Counted from the stretch's first letter, positions 8,098-18,303 are shown. The stretch is 64,000 nt of DNA from Actinacidiphila yeochonensis CN732 (GCF_000745345.1 NZ_JQNR01000003.1:930001-994000), one strand, 5' to 3'. Translations and numbers: made by a program. Notes: generated by a model from the sequence alone, not told the origin.

Positions 8098-8745
8098 TCA
8101 GTCGAAGACCGGGCCCTGCGTGCGCGTCCGCTTGAGCTCGTAGAAGCCGGGGGTGGAGGCGACCAGCAGCGTGCCGTCCCACAGCTTCGCGGCCGCCTCG
8201 CCCTTGGGCGCGGGGGTGACCACGGGGCCGAAGAAGGCGACCTGCTCGCCATCGGCGCCGGGCACCGCGATGACGGGGGTGCCGACGTCCTGGCCGACCA
8301 GGTCGATGCCCTCCTTGTGGGAGGCGCGCAGCTCCTGGTCGTAGCGGTCCGAGTCGGCGTAGTCGGCCAGGGCGGCGGGCAGGCCGACCTCCTCCAGCGC
8401 CTCCAGGATCGTCTCGCGCGTCCTGGGCAGCTCGCGGTTGTGGAAGCGGGTGCCGAGGGCGGTGTAGAGCGGGCCGACGACCTCGTCGCCGTGCTCCTGC
8501 TGCGCCGCGATGACCACCCGGACCGGGCCCCAGGCGTCCCGCAGGAAGGTGGCGTACTGCTCCGGCAGGGTGTCGAGCTTGTCCTCGTTGAGCACGGCGA
8601 GGCTCATCACGTGCCAGCGGACGGAGACCGGGCGGACCTTCTCGACCTCCAGCATCCAGCGCGAGGTCATCCAGGCCCAGGGGCACAGCGGGTCGAACCA
8701 GAAGTCCGCGGGGGTCGGTCCGGCCGTGGTTTCGGTGGCGCTCAC
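8098..8745 (-). CDS. DsbA-family oxidoreductase (mycothiol nitroreductase-like)
   Basis: A 215-aa thioredoxin-fold protein with inserted helical domain, similar from memory to M. tuberculosis Rv2466c: FWFDPLCPWAWMTSRWMLEV at the N-terminus, HVMSLAVLNE, WGPVRVVIAAQQ, VGTPVI (cis-Pro loop) and ELKRTRTQGP at the end. Rv2466c uses CPWC and mycothiol; here the motif is CPWA, with only the nucleophilic cysteine left. That permits a monothiol mechanism with mycothiol but not intramolecular disulphide formation. The start is GTG at 8745. It is divergent from aminopeptidase N. Confidence 0.9.
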   Translation of the reverse strand: MSATETTAGPTPADFWFDPLCPWAWMTSRWMLEVEKVRPVSVRWHVMSLAVLNEDKLDTLPEQYATFLRDAWGPVRVVIAAQQEHGDEVVGPLYTALGTRFHNRELPRTRETILEALEEVGLPAALADYADSDRYDQELRASHKEGIDLVGQDVGTPVIAVPGADGEQVAFFGPVVTPAPKGEAAAKLWDGTLLVASTPGFYELKRTRTQGPVFD

Positions 8746-9114
8746 AGTCCTGTTCCTCCGACGACATGGGTGCGCTGCGCGGACCGGCACCCGCCGACCC
8801 GCGCCGGGGCAGGGAGCAGTCCCGGCATCCGCCTCAACGCCCGTCCGGCCCGGGGAATTCCCGCGTCCGCCGCGGGGCGGACAGCCTCGGCGGACCCCCT
8901 CCGGAAGGGCGTCCGAAGGTCCTCCGGGAGACCTTCCGGGAGGCCCCGCACGAGCCCCCCGGGGTGCCTCCGCTGGTGCCCCGCCCCGCCGCCTCGGCAG
9001 GCCCGCGCCCCCGTGGGAGGATGCCCGGGTGCCCCGCGATCCGGGGCTCGCCCACGCCGTGCCGCGGACACCGCGGGGGCGACCCAGCAGCACCGCAGCA
9101 GCAGAGGAGCGCCC
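8746..9114. other. Divergent gap between the DsbA relative and pepN copy 1
   Basis: A 369-base GC-rich gap that must hold both promoters. The pepN ribosome site GAGGAG is at its right end near 9105. No AT-rich promoter core, palindrome or small gene stands out. Confidence 0.4.
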
Positions 9115-11735
9115 GTGCCCGGCGAGAACCTGAGCCGTGAGGAGGCCCGCGCCCGGGCCGCGATCCTGTCCGTGGAGCGGTACGACGTCGCGCTCGACGT
9201 GCGCGGTGCCGTCGGCCCGCGAGACGAGGCGGCGGGCACGGCCGGCACCGCGGGCAGCGGCCCCCGCACCTTCCGCTCGACCACGGTGATCGAGTTCCGC
9301 TGCACCCAGCCGGGCGCCTCGACCTTCGCGGACCTGATCGCGCCCGCGGTGGCGTCGGTGCGGCTCAACGGCCGCGAGCTCGACCCCGCCGAGGTCTTCG
9401 ACGGCGCCCGGATCGCCCTGGACGACCTGGCCGAGCGGAACACCCTGGTGGTGGACGCGCTGTGCGCCTACAGCCGTACCGGCGAGGGCCTGCACCGCTT
9501 CGAGGACCCCGAGGACGGCGAGGTCTACCTCTACACGCAGTACGAGCCGGCCGACGCCCGCCGGGTCTTCGCCAACTTCGAACAGCCCGACCTGAAGGCC
9601 CCGTTCACCTTCCAGGTCACCGCGCCCGAGGGCTGGACGGTGGTCGGCAACGGCGCACGCGAGGGCGACCCGGAGCCGGTCGCGGACGGCGGCACCGTCT
9701 CGCGGTTCGCGCCCACCCAGCCGATCTCGACCTACATCACGGCGGTCGTGGCCGGCCCGTACCACGTCGAGCACGACCACTACGCGCGGCGGCTGGACGA
9801 CAAGGCGGTGCTGGACATCCCGCTGTCGGTGCTGTGCCGCCGCTCGCTCGCCAAGCACTTCGACGCCGACGCGGTCTTCGGGGTCACCAAGCAGGGGCTG
9901 GACTTCTTCCACGACAACTTCGGCTACCCCTACCCGTTCGGCAAGTACGACCAGGCGTTCGTGCCGGAGTACAACCTGGGCGCGATGGAGAACCCGGGCT
10001 GCGTGACGTTCCGGGAGGAGTTCATCTTCCGCGGCAAGGTCACCCGCGCCGCCTACGAGGGCCGCGCCAACGTGATCCTGCACGAGATGGCGCACATGTG
10101 GTTCGGCGACCTGGTCACCATGCGCTGGTGGGACGACCTGTGGCTGAAGGAGTCCTTCGCGGACTTCATGGGCGCGTTCGCGCTGGTGGAGGCGACGCGG
10201 TACGAGGAGGGCTGGATCACCTTCGCCAACCGCCGCAAGGCGTGGGCGTACCGGGCCGACCAGCTTCCGTCCACCCACCCGGTGGTGGCCGACATCCGGG
10301 ACCTGGAGGACGCCAAGCTCAACTTCGACGGGATCACGTACTCCAAGGGCGCCTCGGTGCTCAAGCAGCTGGTCGCCTACGTCGGGCGGGACGCGTTCCT
10401 GGAGGCGGCGCGCCGCTACTTCGCCCGGCACGCCTACGGCAACACCACCCTGGCCGACCTGCTGTCGGTGCTGGCCGAGACCTCCGGCCGGGACATGGCG
10501 GCCTGGTCGCGGGCCTGGCTGGAGACCTCGGGCGTCAACACGCTGACCCCGGAGGTGGTCTGCGACGCCGAGGGCCGGATCACCCGGCTCACGGTCGCGC
10601 AGGGCGGTGCCGGCGAGCAGCCCGTGGTGCGCCCGCACCGGATCGCGGTGGGCCTGTACCGGCGGGCCGCCGACGGCGCGCTGGAGCGGTACGCGCGGGC
10701 GGAGGCGGACGTGGCGGGGCGTCGGCGGAGGTCGCGGAGCTGGCCGGGCAGCCCCGTCCGGACCTGGTGCTGGTCAACGACGACGACCTGACGTACTGCC
10801 TGACCCGCTTCGACGAGGCGTCGCTGGCCACGCTCCGCTCCCACCTGGGCGACATCACCGACCCGCTGGCCCGCGCGGTGTGCTGGTCGGCGGTGTGGAA
10901 CCTGACCCGCGACGGGCTGCTGCCGGCCCGCGACTACCTGGACCTGGTGCTGCGGTTCGCCGGCCGGGAGAGCGACATCGGCGTGCTCCAGTCGCTGCAC
11001 GGCCAGGCCCGCGCCGCCCTGGACCGCTACGTGGCGCCGGCCGCCCGCGAGGAGGCCGGCCGGGCGCTGGCCGCGGGCGCGGTGCGGGAGCTGCGGCAGG
11101 CCGAGCCGGGCAGCGGCCACCAGCTGGCCTGGGCCCGGTTCCTCGCCGCGGTGGCCGCCGACCCGGCCGAACTGGAGCTGCTGCGGGGCCTGCTGGAGGG
11201 TTCGGCGCGGATCGACGGGCTGGACGTCGACCAGGAGCTGCGCTGGACGCTGCTGGGGGCGCTGGTGTCGGCGGGTGCGGCCGGCGCCGACGAGGTGGCC
11301 GCCGAGCGGCGCCGCGACGACACCGCCTCCGGGCAGCGGCACGAGGTGCGCTGCCTGGCCGCGCGGCCGGACGCCGAGGTGAAGGCCGAGGCGTGGCGGG
11401 CGGTGGTGGAGTCCGACGCGCTGTCCAACGCGCTGGTGGAGGCGACCATCGCGGGCTTCGCCGAGGCCGGGCAGCGGGAGCTGCTGGCTCCCTACGCCGG
11501 ACCGTACTTCGCGGCGATCGAGGACGTGTGGGCGAAGCGGTCGATCGAGATCGGCATGGCGGTGGTGCGCGGCCTGTACCCGGCGTACCAGGACTCGCCG
11601 GAGACGCTGGCGGCCACCGACGCGTGGCTGGACGCGCGGGCGGAGGCGGCGCCCGCGCTGCGCCGGCTCGTACTGGAGGCGCGCGACGACCTCGCGCGCG
11701 CCCTCCGCGCGCAGGAGTGCGACGCGCGCCGGTGA
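9115..11735 (+). pseudogene. pepN: Aminopeptidase N (copy 1), one frameshift
   Basis: An M1-family zinc aminopeptidase that releases N-terminal residues from peptides in the cytoplasm. From GTG 9115 (SD GAGGAG) the first frame encodes the whole catalytic half: GAMEN at residues 289-293, zinc site HEMAH at 323-327 and the third ligand Glu346. This frame runs out near 10715. The C-terminal helical half continues in the next frame from ASAEVAELAG to the stop at 11735. Adding one G to GCGGGGCG near 10714 gives a continuous protein of about 873 residues, the normal family size. The flanking segments join perfectly, so I regard this as a consensus error rather than a dead gene. A second intact paralogue lies at 23.9-26.5 kb. 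Confidence 0.88.
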
Positions 11736-11921
11736 CCGCCCGGACGGGCGCGGCGGTGTGAGGCCGTGAGGGCGGGGCCGTTCCGGCAGGTCGGAGCGGC
11801 CCCGTCACTCGTTCGGGGGAAATTGGCCGATCGGCGGTACGGAGCCGGGGCTTGAGCCCGGCATTGTCCGGTTTTGTCGACGGGACGGTAACAAGCGGTT
11901 ACCCGTCGTCTCCGAAGCGGG

Positions 11922-12995
11922 ATGCTCCTGCCCATGAACGTGAACGACCTCACCCCCCACGCCCTGGACCGTCGCGACGCCTTCCGCACCACCGTGATGA
12001 CGGTCCGCCAGTTGCGCGGCCTGGGCCTGTCCTCGGCCGACGTGGCCGCCCGCTGCCGGCCGGGCGGTCCGTGGCAGCAGGTGCTGCCGCAGGTGTGCCT
12101 GCTGCACTCCGGGCCGCCCAGCAGCGAGGAGCGGGTCCGGGCGGCGCTGCTGTACGCCGGGTACGCGCCCGACCGGGACCTTCCCGGCCCGGACACCGCC
12201 GACCCGGACGGCGGCGTCCCCGACGGCGACGGTTCGGACGGGTTCTGGGGCCGCGCCGCCGCCGGGCGCGAGGTGATGGTGACGGGGCCGGCCGCCCTGG
12301 CGCTGCACGGCTTCGCGGCGGTGCCCCCGGTGATCGGGCTGCCGCGCATCGACGTACTGGTGCCGCGGCAGCGCCGGCTGCGGGACGTCGGGGACGTCGT
12401 CGTGCACCGGGACCGGCAGCTGCCCCGGCCGCAGGACCTCGACGGCCTGCCGTGCGCCCCGGTCCCCCGGGCGCTGGCCGACACGGTCGCCGTCCTGGAC
12501 GACCCGGACACCGTGCGCGCGCTGTTCAGCGAGGCGGTGCGGGCCGGGCACTGCGACGCGGCCGCGGTGGTGCGCGAGCTGGCGGCCGGCCGGCTGCTGG
12601 AGCGGCCCTGGGTGCGGCGGGCGCTGGACGTGCTGCGCGCGGAGGACCACGGCGCGGCCGAGCAGCTGCTGTACGGCGTGGTGGGCCGCTACCGGCTGCC
12701 GGACCCGGTGTGGAACGTCGAGCTGCGGCTGCCCGGCCGCCCGCCGCTGGGCCGGGCCGACGCGTTCTGGCCGGAGCTCGCGGTGGCCGTGGTGCTCGAC
12801 CGGCACGACGACGCGCTGCGCGGCCGCCGCGCCCGGCAGCACGCCACCCTGGCCGAACTGGGGGTCACCGTGGTGCGGATGGCCCCGGCCCGGCTGCGGG
12901 AGGACCCCGAGGGGCAGGCGGCCGTCATCCGCACCGCCCTGACGGCCGCGGCCGACCTCGCTTCGGCCGCGTACCTGGTGGTGACCCCCCGCTGA
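11922..12995 (+). CDS. AbiEi-antitoxin-like / nuclease-fold hypothetical protein
   Basis: A 357-aa protein without a toxin partner next to it. The N-terminal 75 residues look like the winged-helix part of AbiEi-type proteins (VRQLRGLGLSSADVAARC, then an aromatic-Leu stretch). The C-terminal 90 residues (PVWNVELRLPGRPPLGRADAFWP followed by hydrophobic AVAVVLD) resemble the restriction-endonuclease-like domain often fused to such N-termini in actinomycetes. Not all nuclease residues can be recognised. ATG 11922 follows GAAGCGG; ATG 11934 is an alternative. It may bind DNA as a regulator; I cannot assign a role. Confidence 0.8.
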   Translation: MLLPMNVNDLTPHALDRRDAFRTTVMTVRQLRGLGLSSADVAARCRPGGPWQQVLPQVCLLHSGPPSSEERVRAALLYAGYAPDRDLPGPDTADPDGGVPDGDGSDGFWGRAAAGREVMVTGPAALALHGFAAVPPVIGLPRIDVLVPRQRRLRDVGDVVVHRDRQLPRPQDLDGLPCAPVPRALADTVAVLDDPDTVRALFSEAVRAGHCDAAAVVRELAAGRLLERPWVRRALDVLRAEDHGAAEQLLYGVVGRYRLPDPVWNVELRLPGRPPLGRADAFWPELAVAVVLDRHDDALRGRRARQHATLAELGVTVVRMAPARLREDPEGQAAVIRTALTAAADLASAAYLVVTPR

Positions 12996-13012
12996 GCCGC
13001 CGGGCCGGCGGC
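12996..13012. terminator. Possible bidirectional hairpin between convergent genes
   Basis: GCCGCCGG and CCGGCGGC separated by one base, starting right at the stop of the AbiEi-like gene and ending 10 bases before the end of the metallophosphoesterase gene. There is no U tract, and the loop would require opening two or more base pairs. Confidence 0.4.
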
Positions 13013-13022
13013 CGGCCGGGGT

Positions 13023-14939
13023 TCAGGGCTTCTTCAGCAGCAGTTCGGTGTTGCGGTCGTTCTCCGCGCCGACGAAGCGGGTCAGGTCGGCGCCGGGCGC
13101 GTTGTAGGACAGCTCGCGGTAGAGCGAGGCGAGGCCGGTGGGCGACAGGTCCGTGTAGTCGGTGCGGTGCGGGGCTGCGGACTCGATCAGCGTGGTGAAC
13201 AGCGACAGCGTGCCGTCGTGGTTGTCCACCAGCTCGATCACCCGGGCGAGTTGCGGGTAGTCCACGTGGGAGGCGGTGTTGACCTCCCAGAAGGAGCCGT
13301 GCGACTCGATCTTGTTGACGTGGGTGTGGCCGTTGACCCACGCCAGCACGTTGCGGTGCCGTCCCAGCAGCGCGGTCAGCTCCTTGCCGTCGTGCCGCTT
13401 CTCGTGCGGGCGGGCCGGATCGGTGATCAGGTTGGTCATGGTGTGGCTGGTGTGGTGGCTGAAGACGATCGCGTGGCGGTCGCTGTTGGCGGCCAGCGTG
13501 CGGTCCAGCCAGTCCAGTTGGGCCGTGCCGATGGAGCCGAGGTAGGAGCCGCCGCGGTCGGTGGTGTCCAGGCTGACACCGAGCACGCCCTCGGCGAGGT
13601 CGAAGGTGTAGTAGAGGTGGTCGGCGTCCACGCCGTCCGCCGCGTAGCCGTGGCCGACCGGTCCGGCGCCGGCGCGGCGCGGGTCCAGGTGGGCGTCCAG
13701 GTACTGCTGGGGGGTGAACGGCACCCGGCGGGCGTCGGCGGTGACGGTGCGGGCGGTCCGGGAGTAGTGCTCCACGATCTCCCGCAGCACCTTGCCGGTG
13801 GGGTCGGTGTGCGTCTGGACGGCCTTGGCGGCACGCAGCGCGTCCGCCAGGGCCACCTGCTCCACCTTGCGCGAGCCGGCGGCCACCTCGGCGGCGAACC
13901 CGGAGCCGCCCGAGGCGTAGGCGCCGCTGAAGAGCGCGTCGTGGTTGCCGACGGTGGAGTACCAGGGCAGCTTCAGGCCGGGGCTGGACACCGGGCGGAC
14001 CGCGGCGGAGAGGTAGCCGGGCAGGTGCGGGAAGCCGCGCTTCTTGTCGTCGTCGGTGCGGGAGCTCTCGGGCTGCCAGAAGAGCGGCAGCCCCGAGTTC
14101 TGCACCCCCTCGTAGACGTCCGGCTCACCGGTGTTGGGCGTGAGGACGCCACCGGTCAACGCGGTGAGGAACCAGTCGAGTTCGACGGACGAGTTGTTGT
14201 CGGTGTTGTCGCCGGTGGTGACGGCGCAGGTCAGCGGGGCGCCGGTGACCGGGCCGCCGCGCAGGCTGTTGATCCGCTCGACGAGCGCGACGGTGCCGGC
14301 CCCCGACAGCGCCTCGTGCGGGCGCCAGTCGTGCGGGGCGTGCGCGCGCAGCCACTCGAACCGCAGCGGCGACTGCACGTCCACCACGTGCAGGTCGGTG
14401 AGCTGGACGAACGCCGCGAGGACGGTACGGCGCTCCTCCCGTCCGGGGTGCGCGGCGGCCAGCTCGGTGCGCACCACCTGGCGCCAGCCCGGGCCGTCCA
14501 CCAGCCGCCGGTACCCGCCCCGGCCGCTGGGCGCCGCGGCGCTGTGCAGGGTGGTGGCGGTCGCCGGTGGGACCGGCGGGCTGACGGCACGGGTGGCGGA
14601 GGCCGTCGCCGCCGGCCGGGCCGGGGTGCGGGACGGCTCGGGCACGGTGGCGCGCGCGCCGGACGGGCCGCCGCTGGGGCCGAAGACCCACGCGGTGGTG
14701 CCCCCGGCGGCCACCACGGCGGCGCCCGCGGCGAGCAGCGCCCGGCGGTCCACCCACCGGGGTGCCGGGACGGGCACGGTGGTGCCGGGCCGGACGGGGG
14801 TCGCCGCGCCCGGTGCCGACAGGCCGGCGGCGGTGCGGCCGGCGTCAGCGCCGGGCACGGACGTTTCGGGTCCGGGCCGGGCGGCAGGGGACCCGGGCTC
14901 CGGGGCACCGGGTTCGGGCTGGGCTGCGGGTCCGGACAT
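13023..14939 (-). CDS. Tat-exported metallophosphoesterase (TIGR03767-like)
   Basis: A 638-aa calcineurin-like phosphoesterase. After a Pro/Gly/Ala-rich 60-residue leader comes a twin-arginine signal (VDRRALLAAGAAVVAAGG), so export by Tat or membrane anchoring is expected. The metal-binding motifs appear in order: QLTDLHVVD, TGDNTDNN, TVGNHD, FSHHTSH and NGHTHVN. The size and insertions fit the long actinobacterial family known as TIGR03767. The substrate is unknown; an extracellular phosphodiesterase or nucleotidase role is plausible. ATG at 14939 is chosen; the frame further upstream is low-complexity. Confidence 0.9.
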   Translation of the reverse strand: MSGPAAQPEPGAPEPGSPAARPGPETSVPGADAGRTAAGLSAPGAATPVRPGTTVPVPAPRWVDRRALLAAGAAVVAAGGTTAWVFGPSGGPSGARATVPEPSRTPARPAATASATRAVSPPVPPATATTLHSAAAPSGRGGYRRLVDGPGWRQVVRTELAAAHPGREERRTVLAAFVQLTDLHVVDVQSPLRFEWLRAHAPHDWRPHEALSGAGTVALVERINSLRGGPVTGAPLTCAVTTGDNTDNNSSVELDWFLTALTGGVLTPNTGEPDVYEGVQNSGLPLFWQPESSRTDDDKKRGFPHLPGYLSAAVRPVSSPGLKLPWYSTVGNHDALFSGAYASGGSGFAAEVAAGSRKVEQVALADALRAAKAVQTHTDPTGKVLREIVEHYSRTARTVTADARRVPFTPQQYLDAHLDPRRAGAGPVGHGYAADGVDADHLYYTFDLAEGVLGVSLDTTDRGGSYLGSIGTAQLDWLDRTLAANSDRHAIVFSHHTSHTMTNLITDPARPHEKRHDGKELTALLGRHRNVLAWVNGHTHVNKIESHGSFWEVNTASHVDYPQLARVIELVDNHDGTLSLFTTLIESAAPHRTDYTDLSPTGLASLYRELSYNAPGADLTRFVGAENDRNTELLLKKP

Positions 14940-15412
14940 CAGTTCCCCCGTGGGGCGTTGAGGCGGACGGGCGGCCCGGGTGGTGGGCGCCCACACCAGC
15001 ATCGTCAGGGCGTCAGATGACCCGCGCCCCAATGCGGAACGAACGGCAACGAACGGCAGCGCGCACGTCTGTGCGGCGCCTCCCCGCGGCTCCGGCCCAC
15101 CGCGAACTGCCCTTCCCACCGCGCCCTTTCGCGGCCGGGCCCGCATCCTCCGGGTACGCCGCCGGGTCAGCCGCCACGGTGGCTCCCGCGCCTCGGTCCG
15201 GACGGCACGCGTCCCCGGACCGGCCCGTGCCCCCCGGGACGGCGAGGGCGCCCCGACCGGTGGGGGCGCCCCGGGACGCGCCGGACACCCCCGCCGGACA
15301 CCCGGATGCTCCGTCAGGGCGCCCGGCCCGGGTGGTGCCGGCGTGCCGCCGGGGTAGGAGCGGCGCGCCCCGGGGTAGGGCTTTGTGCACCGAACGTGAG
15401 GACGGAGGCCCG
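14940..15412. other. Divergent gap, metallophosphoesterase / malQ
   Basis: This 473-base stretch has open frames in several registers but none with a family match or a ribosome site. It must hold both divergent promoters. A short ACGAACGGCAACGAACGGCAG direct duplication sits at about 15038-15060. Nothing else is supported. Confidence 0.4.
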
Positions 15413-17698
15413 ATGGACCGTGACCTGGTGCGGCTCGCCGGCTTGTACGGCGTGGACGTGGCGTACAGGCCGACCGCGGACTCGGAGGTGCCCGTCCCGC
15501 GGGACACGGTCGTCGCCGTGCTGGCGTCGCTCGGGGTGGACGCGAGCACGGGGCGCGCCGTCCAGGACGCCCTGGCGGCACACCGGCTGCGTGAGGCGGG
15601 CCGGCTGCTGCCGCCGTGCACGGTGCTGCGGGCCGGCCGCGGCAGCCTCGACCCGCTCCGGGCCGGGCTGCCGCCGGGCAGCGCGCTCACCGTCGAAGAC
15701 GCGCCCGGCTGGCTGCCCGCGGCGGGGCTGCCGGCGCCGGGCCGCTACGTGCTGCGGGCCGACGCACCCGACGGCCGCACCGCCCGCGGCCACCTCGTGG
15801 TGGCCCCCGAGCAGCTGCCCGGACCGCCCGGTCGCACGTTCGGCTTCATGGCGCAGCTGTACTCGGTGCTGTCCGCCCGGTCCTGGGGCATGGGCGACCT
15901 CGGCGACCTCACGGACCTGGCCGCGTGGTCCGGCCGGACACTGGGGGCCGGGTTCGTGCAGACGAACCCGCTGCACGCGGCGGTGCCCGGCACGCCGACC
16001 GACCCGTCGCCGTACCGGCCGTCCTCACGGCGCTTCCCCGACCCGGTCTACCTGCGGGTGGAGTCGGTGCCGGAGTTCGCCCACCTGGCCGGCCCAGCCC
16101 GCGAGGAGGCGGCCGAGCTGGTGCGGCGGGCGGCGGAGCTGCGGCGCGGGGTGCTGTCCGGGGCGGCGCTGATCGACCGGGACGCGGTGTGGCCGCTGAA
16201 GAACCGGGCGCTGGAACTGGTCCGCCAGGTGCCGATGGGCCCGGGCCGGCGCGCCGAGTACGCGGACTTCCTGGCCGCCCAGGGGACCGCACTGGAGGAC
16301 CACGCCACCTGGTGCGCGCTGGCCGAGGTGCACGGCCCCGACTGGCACGCCTGGCCGGCCGGGCTGCGCGATCCCCGCTCGGACGAGGTCGCCCGCGAGC
16401 GCGGCCGGCTGCGCGAGCGGGTGGACCACCACTCCTGGCTGACCTGGCTCACCGACGGCCAGCTCGGCGCGGCGCAGCGGGCGGCACGGGAGGCGGGCAT
16501 GCCCGTGGGCGTGGTGCACGACCTGGCCGTGGGGGTGCACCCGGCGGGCTCGGACGCCTGGTCCATGCAGGACGTGCTGGCCGCGGGGATGTCGGTGGGC
16601 GCGCCCCCGGACGCGTTCAACTCCCGTGGCCAGGACTGGGGGCTGCCGCCCTGGCGCCCGGACGCGCTGGCCGCCGCCGGCTACACCCCCTACCGCGACC
16701 TGATCGCCCGGATGCTGCGGCACGCCGGCGGCCTGCGGATCGACCACGTGATGGGGCTCTTCCGGCTCTGGTGGGTGCCCGAGGGACGGCCGCCGACGGA
16801 GGGCACGTACGTCAGGTACGACGCCGAGGCCATGCTCGGACTGCTGTCGCTGGAGGCGTACCGGGCCGGGGCCGTGGTGGTAGGCGAGGACCTGGGCACC
16901 GTGGAGCCGGGGGTGCGCGAGGAACTGGCCGACCGGGGCCTGCTGGGCACCTCCGTGCTGTGGTTCGAGCGCCACTGGGAGGGGCCGGCCGCCGACCGGG
17001 CGCCACTGCCGCCGGAGGAGTGGCGGGAGTGGTGCGTGGCCACGGCGACCACGCACGACCTGCCCAGCACGGCCGCCCGGCTGACCGGGGAGCACGTCGG
17101 GCTGCGGCACCGGCTCGGGCTCCTGGCGCGCCCGCTGGCGGAGGAGGAGGCCGAGGACGCCGCCGAGGTCGCCGAGTGGATCGCGCTGCTGGAGCGGATG
17201 GGGCTACTGCCGGAGGGCTCGGCCGGCGAGGAGGCGGCCGTCACGGCGGTGCACCGGTTCCTGGCCCGCACCCCGGCCCGGATGGTGGGGGTGTGGCTGC
17301 CCGACGGGGTCGGCGACCGCCGCCCGCAGAACCTGCCGGGCACCAGCGACGAGTACCCCAACTGGCGGCTCCCGGTGGCCGGCCCGGACGGCACGCCGCT
17401 GACCCTGGAGGAGCTGGCGGACTCCGCGCGGCTGCGCGCCCTGGCCGAGGACGTCCGGCGGGCACTGGCCGCGAACGGGCGTACGGCACCCCCGGAGAGC
17501 GCCCTCCCGGCACCGGCCGCGCCGGCCGACGTGACCGGTGCCGGGACGGGTGCCGGGACCGGTGCCGGGACGGGTGCCGGGACCGGCGCCGGGACGGGGG
17601 ACACGGCCGCCGGCGCGGCCGGCGACGGGCAGGACGGCACCGACGGGGACGACGGGCGGGCCGGGCGACCACGGGCCGGGAGCGGGGCGGCCGGGTGA
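15413..17698 (+). CDS. malQ: 4-alpha-glucanotransferase (amylomaltase)
   Basis: A 761-aa GH77 enzyme that transfers maltosyl units between alpha-1,4-glucans in maltodextrin metabolism. Catalytic landmarks are present: the nucleophile Asp in LRIDHVMGLFRLWW (about residue 443), the acid/base Glu in VVGEDLGTVEP (about 490), and THDLPS further on. The first 150 residues form the N-terminal extension seen in E. coli-type MalQ. ATG 15413 follows GGAGG at 15404-15408. The C-terminus continues past the domain into a Thr-Gly-Ala-Gly repeat and an acidic Gly/Asp-rich tail that is not part of the enzyme fold. Confidence 0.95.
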   Translation: MDRDLVRLAGLYGVDVAYRPTADSEVPVPRDTVVAVLASLGVDASTGRAVQDALAAHRLREAGRLLPPCTVLRAGRGSLDPLRAGLPPGSALTVEDAPGWLPAAGLPAPGRYVLRADAPDGRTARGHLVVAPEQLPGPPGRTFGFMAQLYSVLSARSWGMGDLGDLTDLAAWSGRTLGAGFVQTNPLHAAVPGTPTDPSPYRPSSRRFPDPVYLRVESVPEFAHLAGPAREEAAELVRRAAELRRGVLSGAALIDRDAVWPLKNRALELVRQVPMGPGRRAEYADFLAAQGTALEDHATWCALAEVHGPDWHAWPAGLRDPRSDEVARERGRLRERVDHHSWLTWLTDGQLGAAQRAAREAGMPVGVVHDLAVGVHPAGSDAWSMQDVLAAGMSVGAPPDAFNSRGQDWGLPPWRPDALAAAGYTPYRDLIARMLRHAGGLRIDHVMGLFRLWWVPEGRPPTEGTYVRYDAEAMLGLLSLEAYRAGAVVVGEDLGTVEPGVREELADRGLLGTSVLWFERHWEGPAADRAPLPPEEWREWCVATATTHDLPSTAARLTGEHVGLRHRLGLLARPLAEEEAEDAAEVAEWIALLERMGLLPEGSAGEEAAVTAVHRFLARTPARMVGVWLPDGVGDRRPQNLPGTSDEYPNWRLPVAGPDGTPLTLEELADSARLRALAEDVRRALAANGRTAPPESALPAPAAPADVTGAGTGAGTGAGTGAGTGAGTGDTAAGAAGDGQDGTDGDDGRAGRPRAGSGAAG
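17534..17593. repeat. 12-bp repeat, five copies, in the malQ tail
   Basis: Five in-frame copies of AC(C/G)GGTGCCGGG encode Thr-Gly-Ala-Gly repeats. ACC and ACG alternate, so the true period is 24 bp. It is beyond the catalytic domain; copy number could change without harming the enzyme. Confidence 0.9.
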
Positions 17699-17718
17699 CG
17701 GACGGTGCCCGTAGGGCA

Positions 17719-17734
17719 CCCCGCGCGCGCGGGG
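17719..17734. terminator. 16-bp perfect palindrome after malQ
   Basis: CCCCGCGCGCGCGGGG lies 21 bases after the malQ stop and 28 bases before the next start. It could end malQ transcription or act in the leader of the following small gene. No U tract follows. Confidence 0.5.
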
Positions 17735-17761
17735 CCCGGAGGTGGTCACTACATTGAGGGT

Positions 17762-18004
17762 GTGGACAAGAAGCTCAACAAGAAGGTCATGCGCGCCGGG
17801 GTCGTGACCGCCGGTACCACGTTGATGCTGCTCGCGGCGTCGCCCGCGTTCGCGGTGTCCCACGACGACGGCGACGACCCGGGCGGCGGCCTCAACGTCG
17901 CCCAGACCCTCGGCCTGTTCGTCGGCATCCCGATCGCGCTCTTCGTGATCATCGCCGGCCTGGTCATCGTCACCGACAAGTCCCGCAAGCAGCAGCAGCC
18001 CTGA
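17762..18004 (+). CDS. Small exported or membrane protein
   Basis: An 80-aa product from GTG 17762 with a classical Sec signal: basic KKLNKKVMR, hydrophobic AGVVTAGTTLMLLAASP, and a probable AFA|VS cleavage site at 31/32. The mature part starts acidic (SHDDGDDPGGG) and contains one transmembrane helix (TLGLFVGIPIALFVIIAGLVIV) followed by a basic, Gln-rich cytoplasmic end. The longer upstream frame crosses the palindrome and is unlikely. I know no function; it resembles small conserved actinomycete membrane proteins. Confidence 0.8.
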   Translation: MDKKLNKKVMRAGVVTAGTTLMLLAASPAFAVSHDDGDDPGGGLNVAQTLGLFVGIPIALFVIIAGLVIVTDKSRKQQQP

Positions 18005-18023
18005 CCTTCTTGACGGCGCGCGA

Positions 18024-18058
18024 GCCCCCGTCACCGCACACCGGTGCCCGACGGGGGC
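18024..18058 (+). terminator. Strong stem-loop after the small membrane protein gene
   Basis: GCCCCCGTC (18024-18032) pairs perfectly with GACGGGGGC (18050-18058), and CACC/GGTG inside the loop can extend the stem. It starts 20 bases after the stop codon. There is no U tract, as is common for high-GC terminators. Confidence 0.75.
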
Positions 18059-18303
18059 ACGGGGCTGTCCGCTCCCGTCCGACCGGGCGCGCCGCCACTT
18101 CCCGCGCACGGCTGGCTCCAGTCGCCGGGCGCCGTCCTCCCCCCGCCGGCTCCCCGCCGCCCCCCGCTGACCACTCCGCCGGGGCGGCCGGGCAGACTGA
18201 CGCGCCTGCTGCCGGCCGCGCCCCCGGCACGGAGCCCTCGCGGGAAGGGCCGAGCGCGCGCTCCCGTACCTCTTCCGGCCCTGCCCTTCCTTCGGCCCAC
18301 GCC

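Noticed and set aside
7792-9114. Long N-terminal extension of pepN copy 1
   Set aside because: It covers the divergent DsbA gene and is low-complexity; GTG 9115 with GAGGAG gives the family N-terminus.
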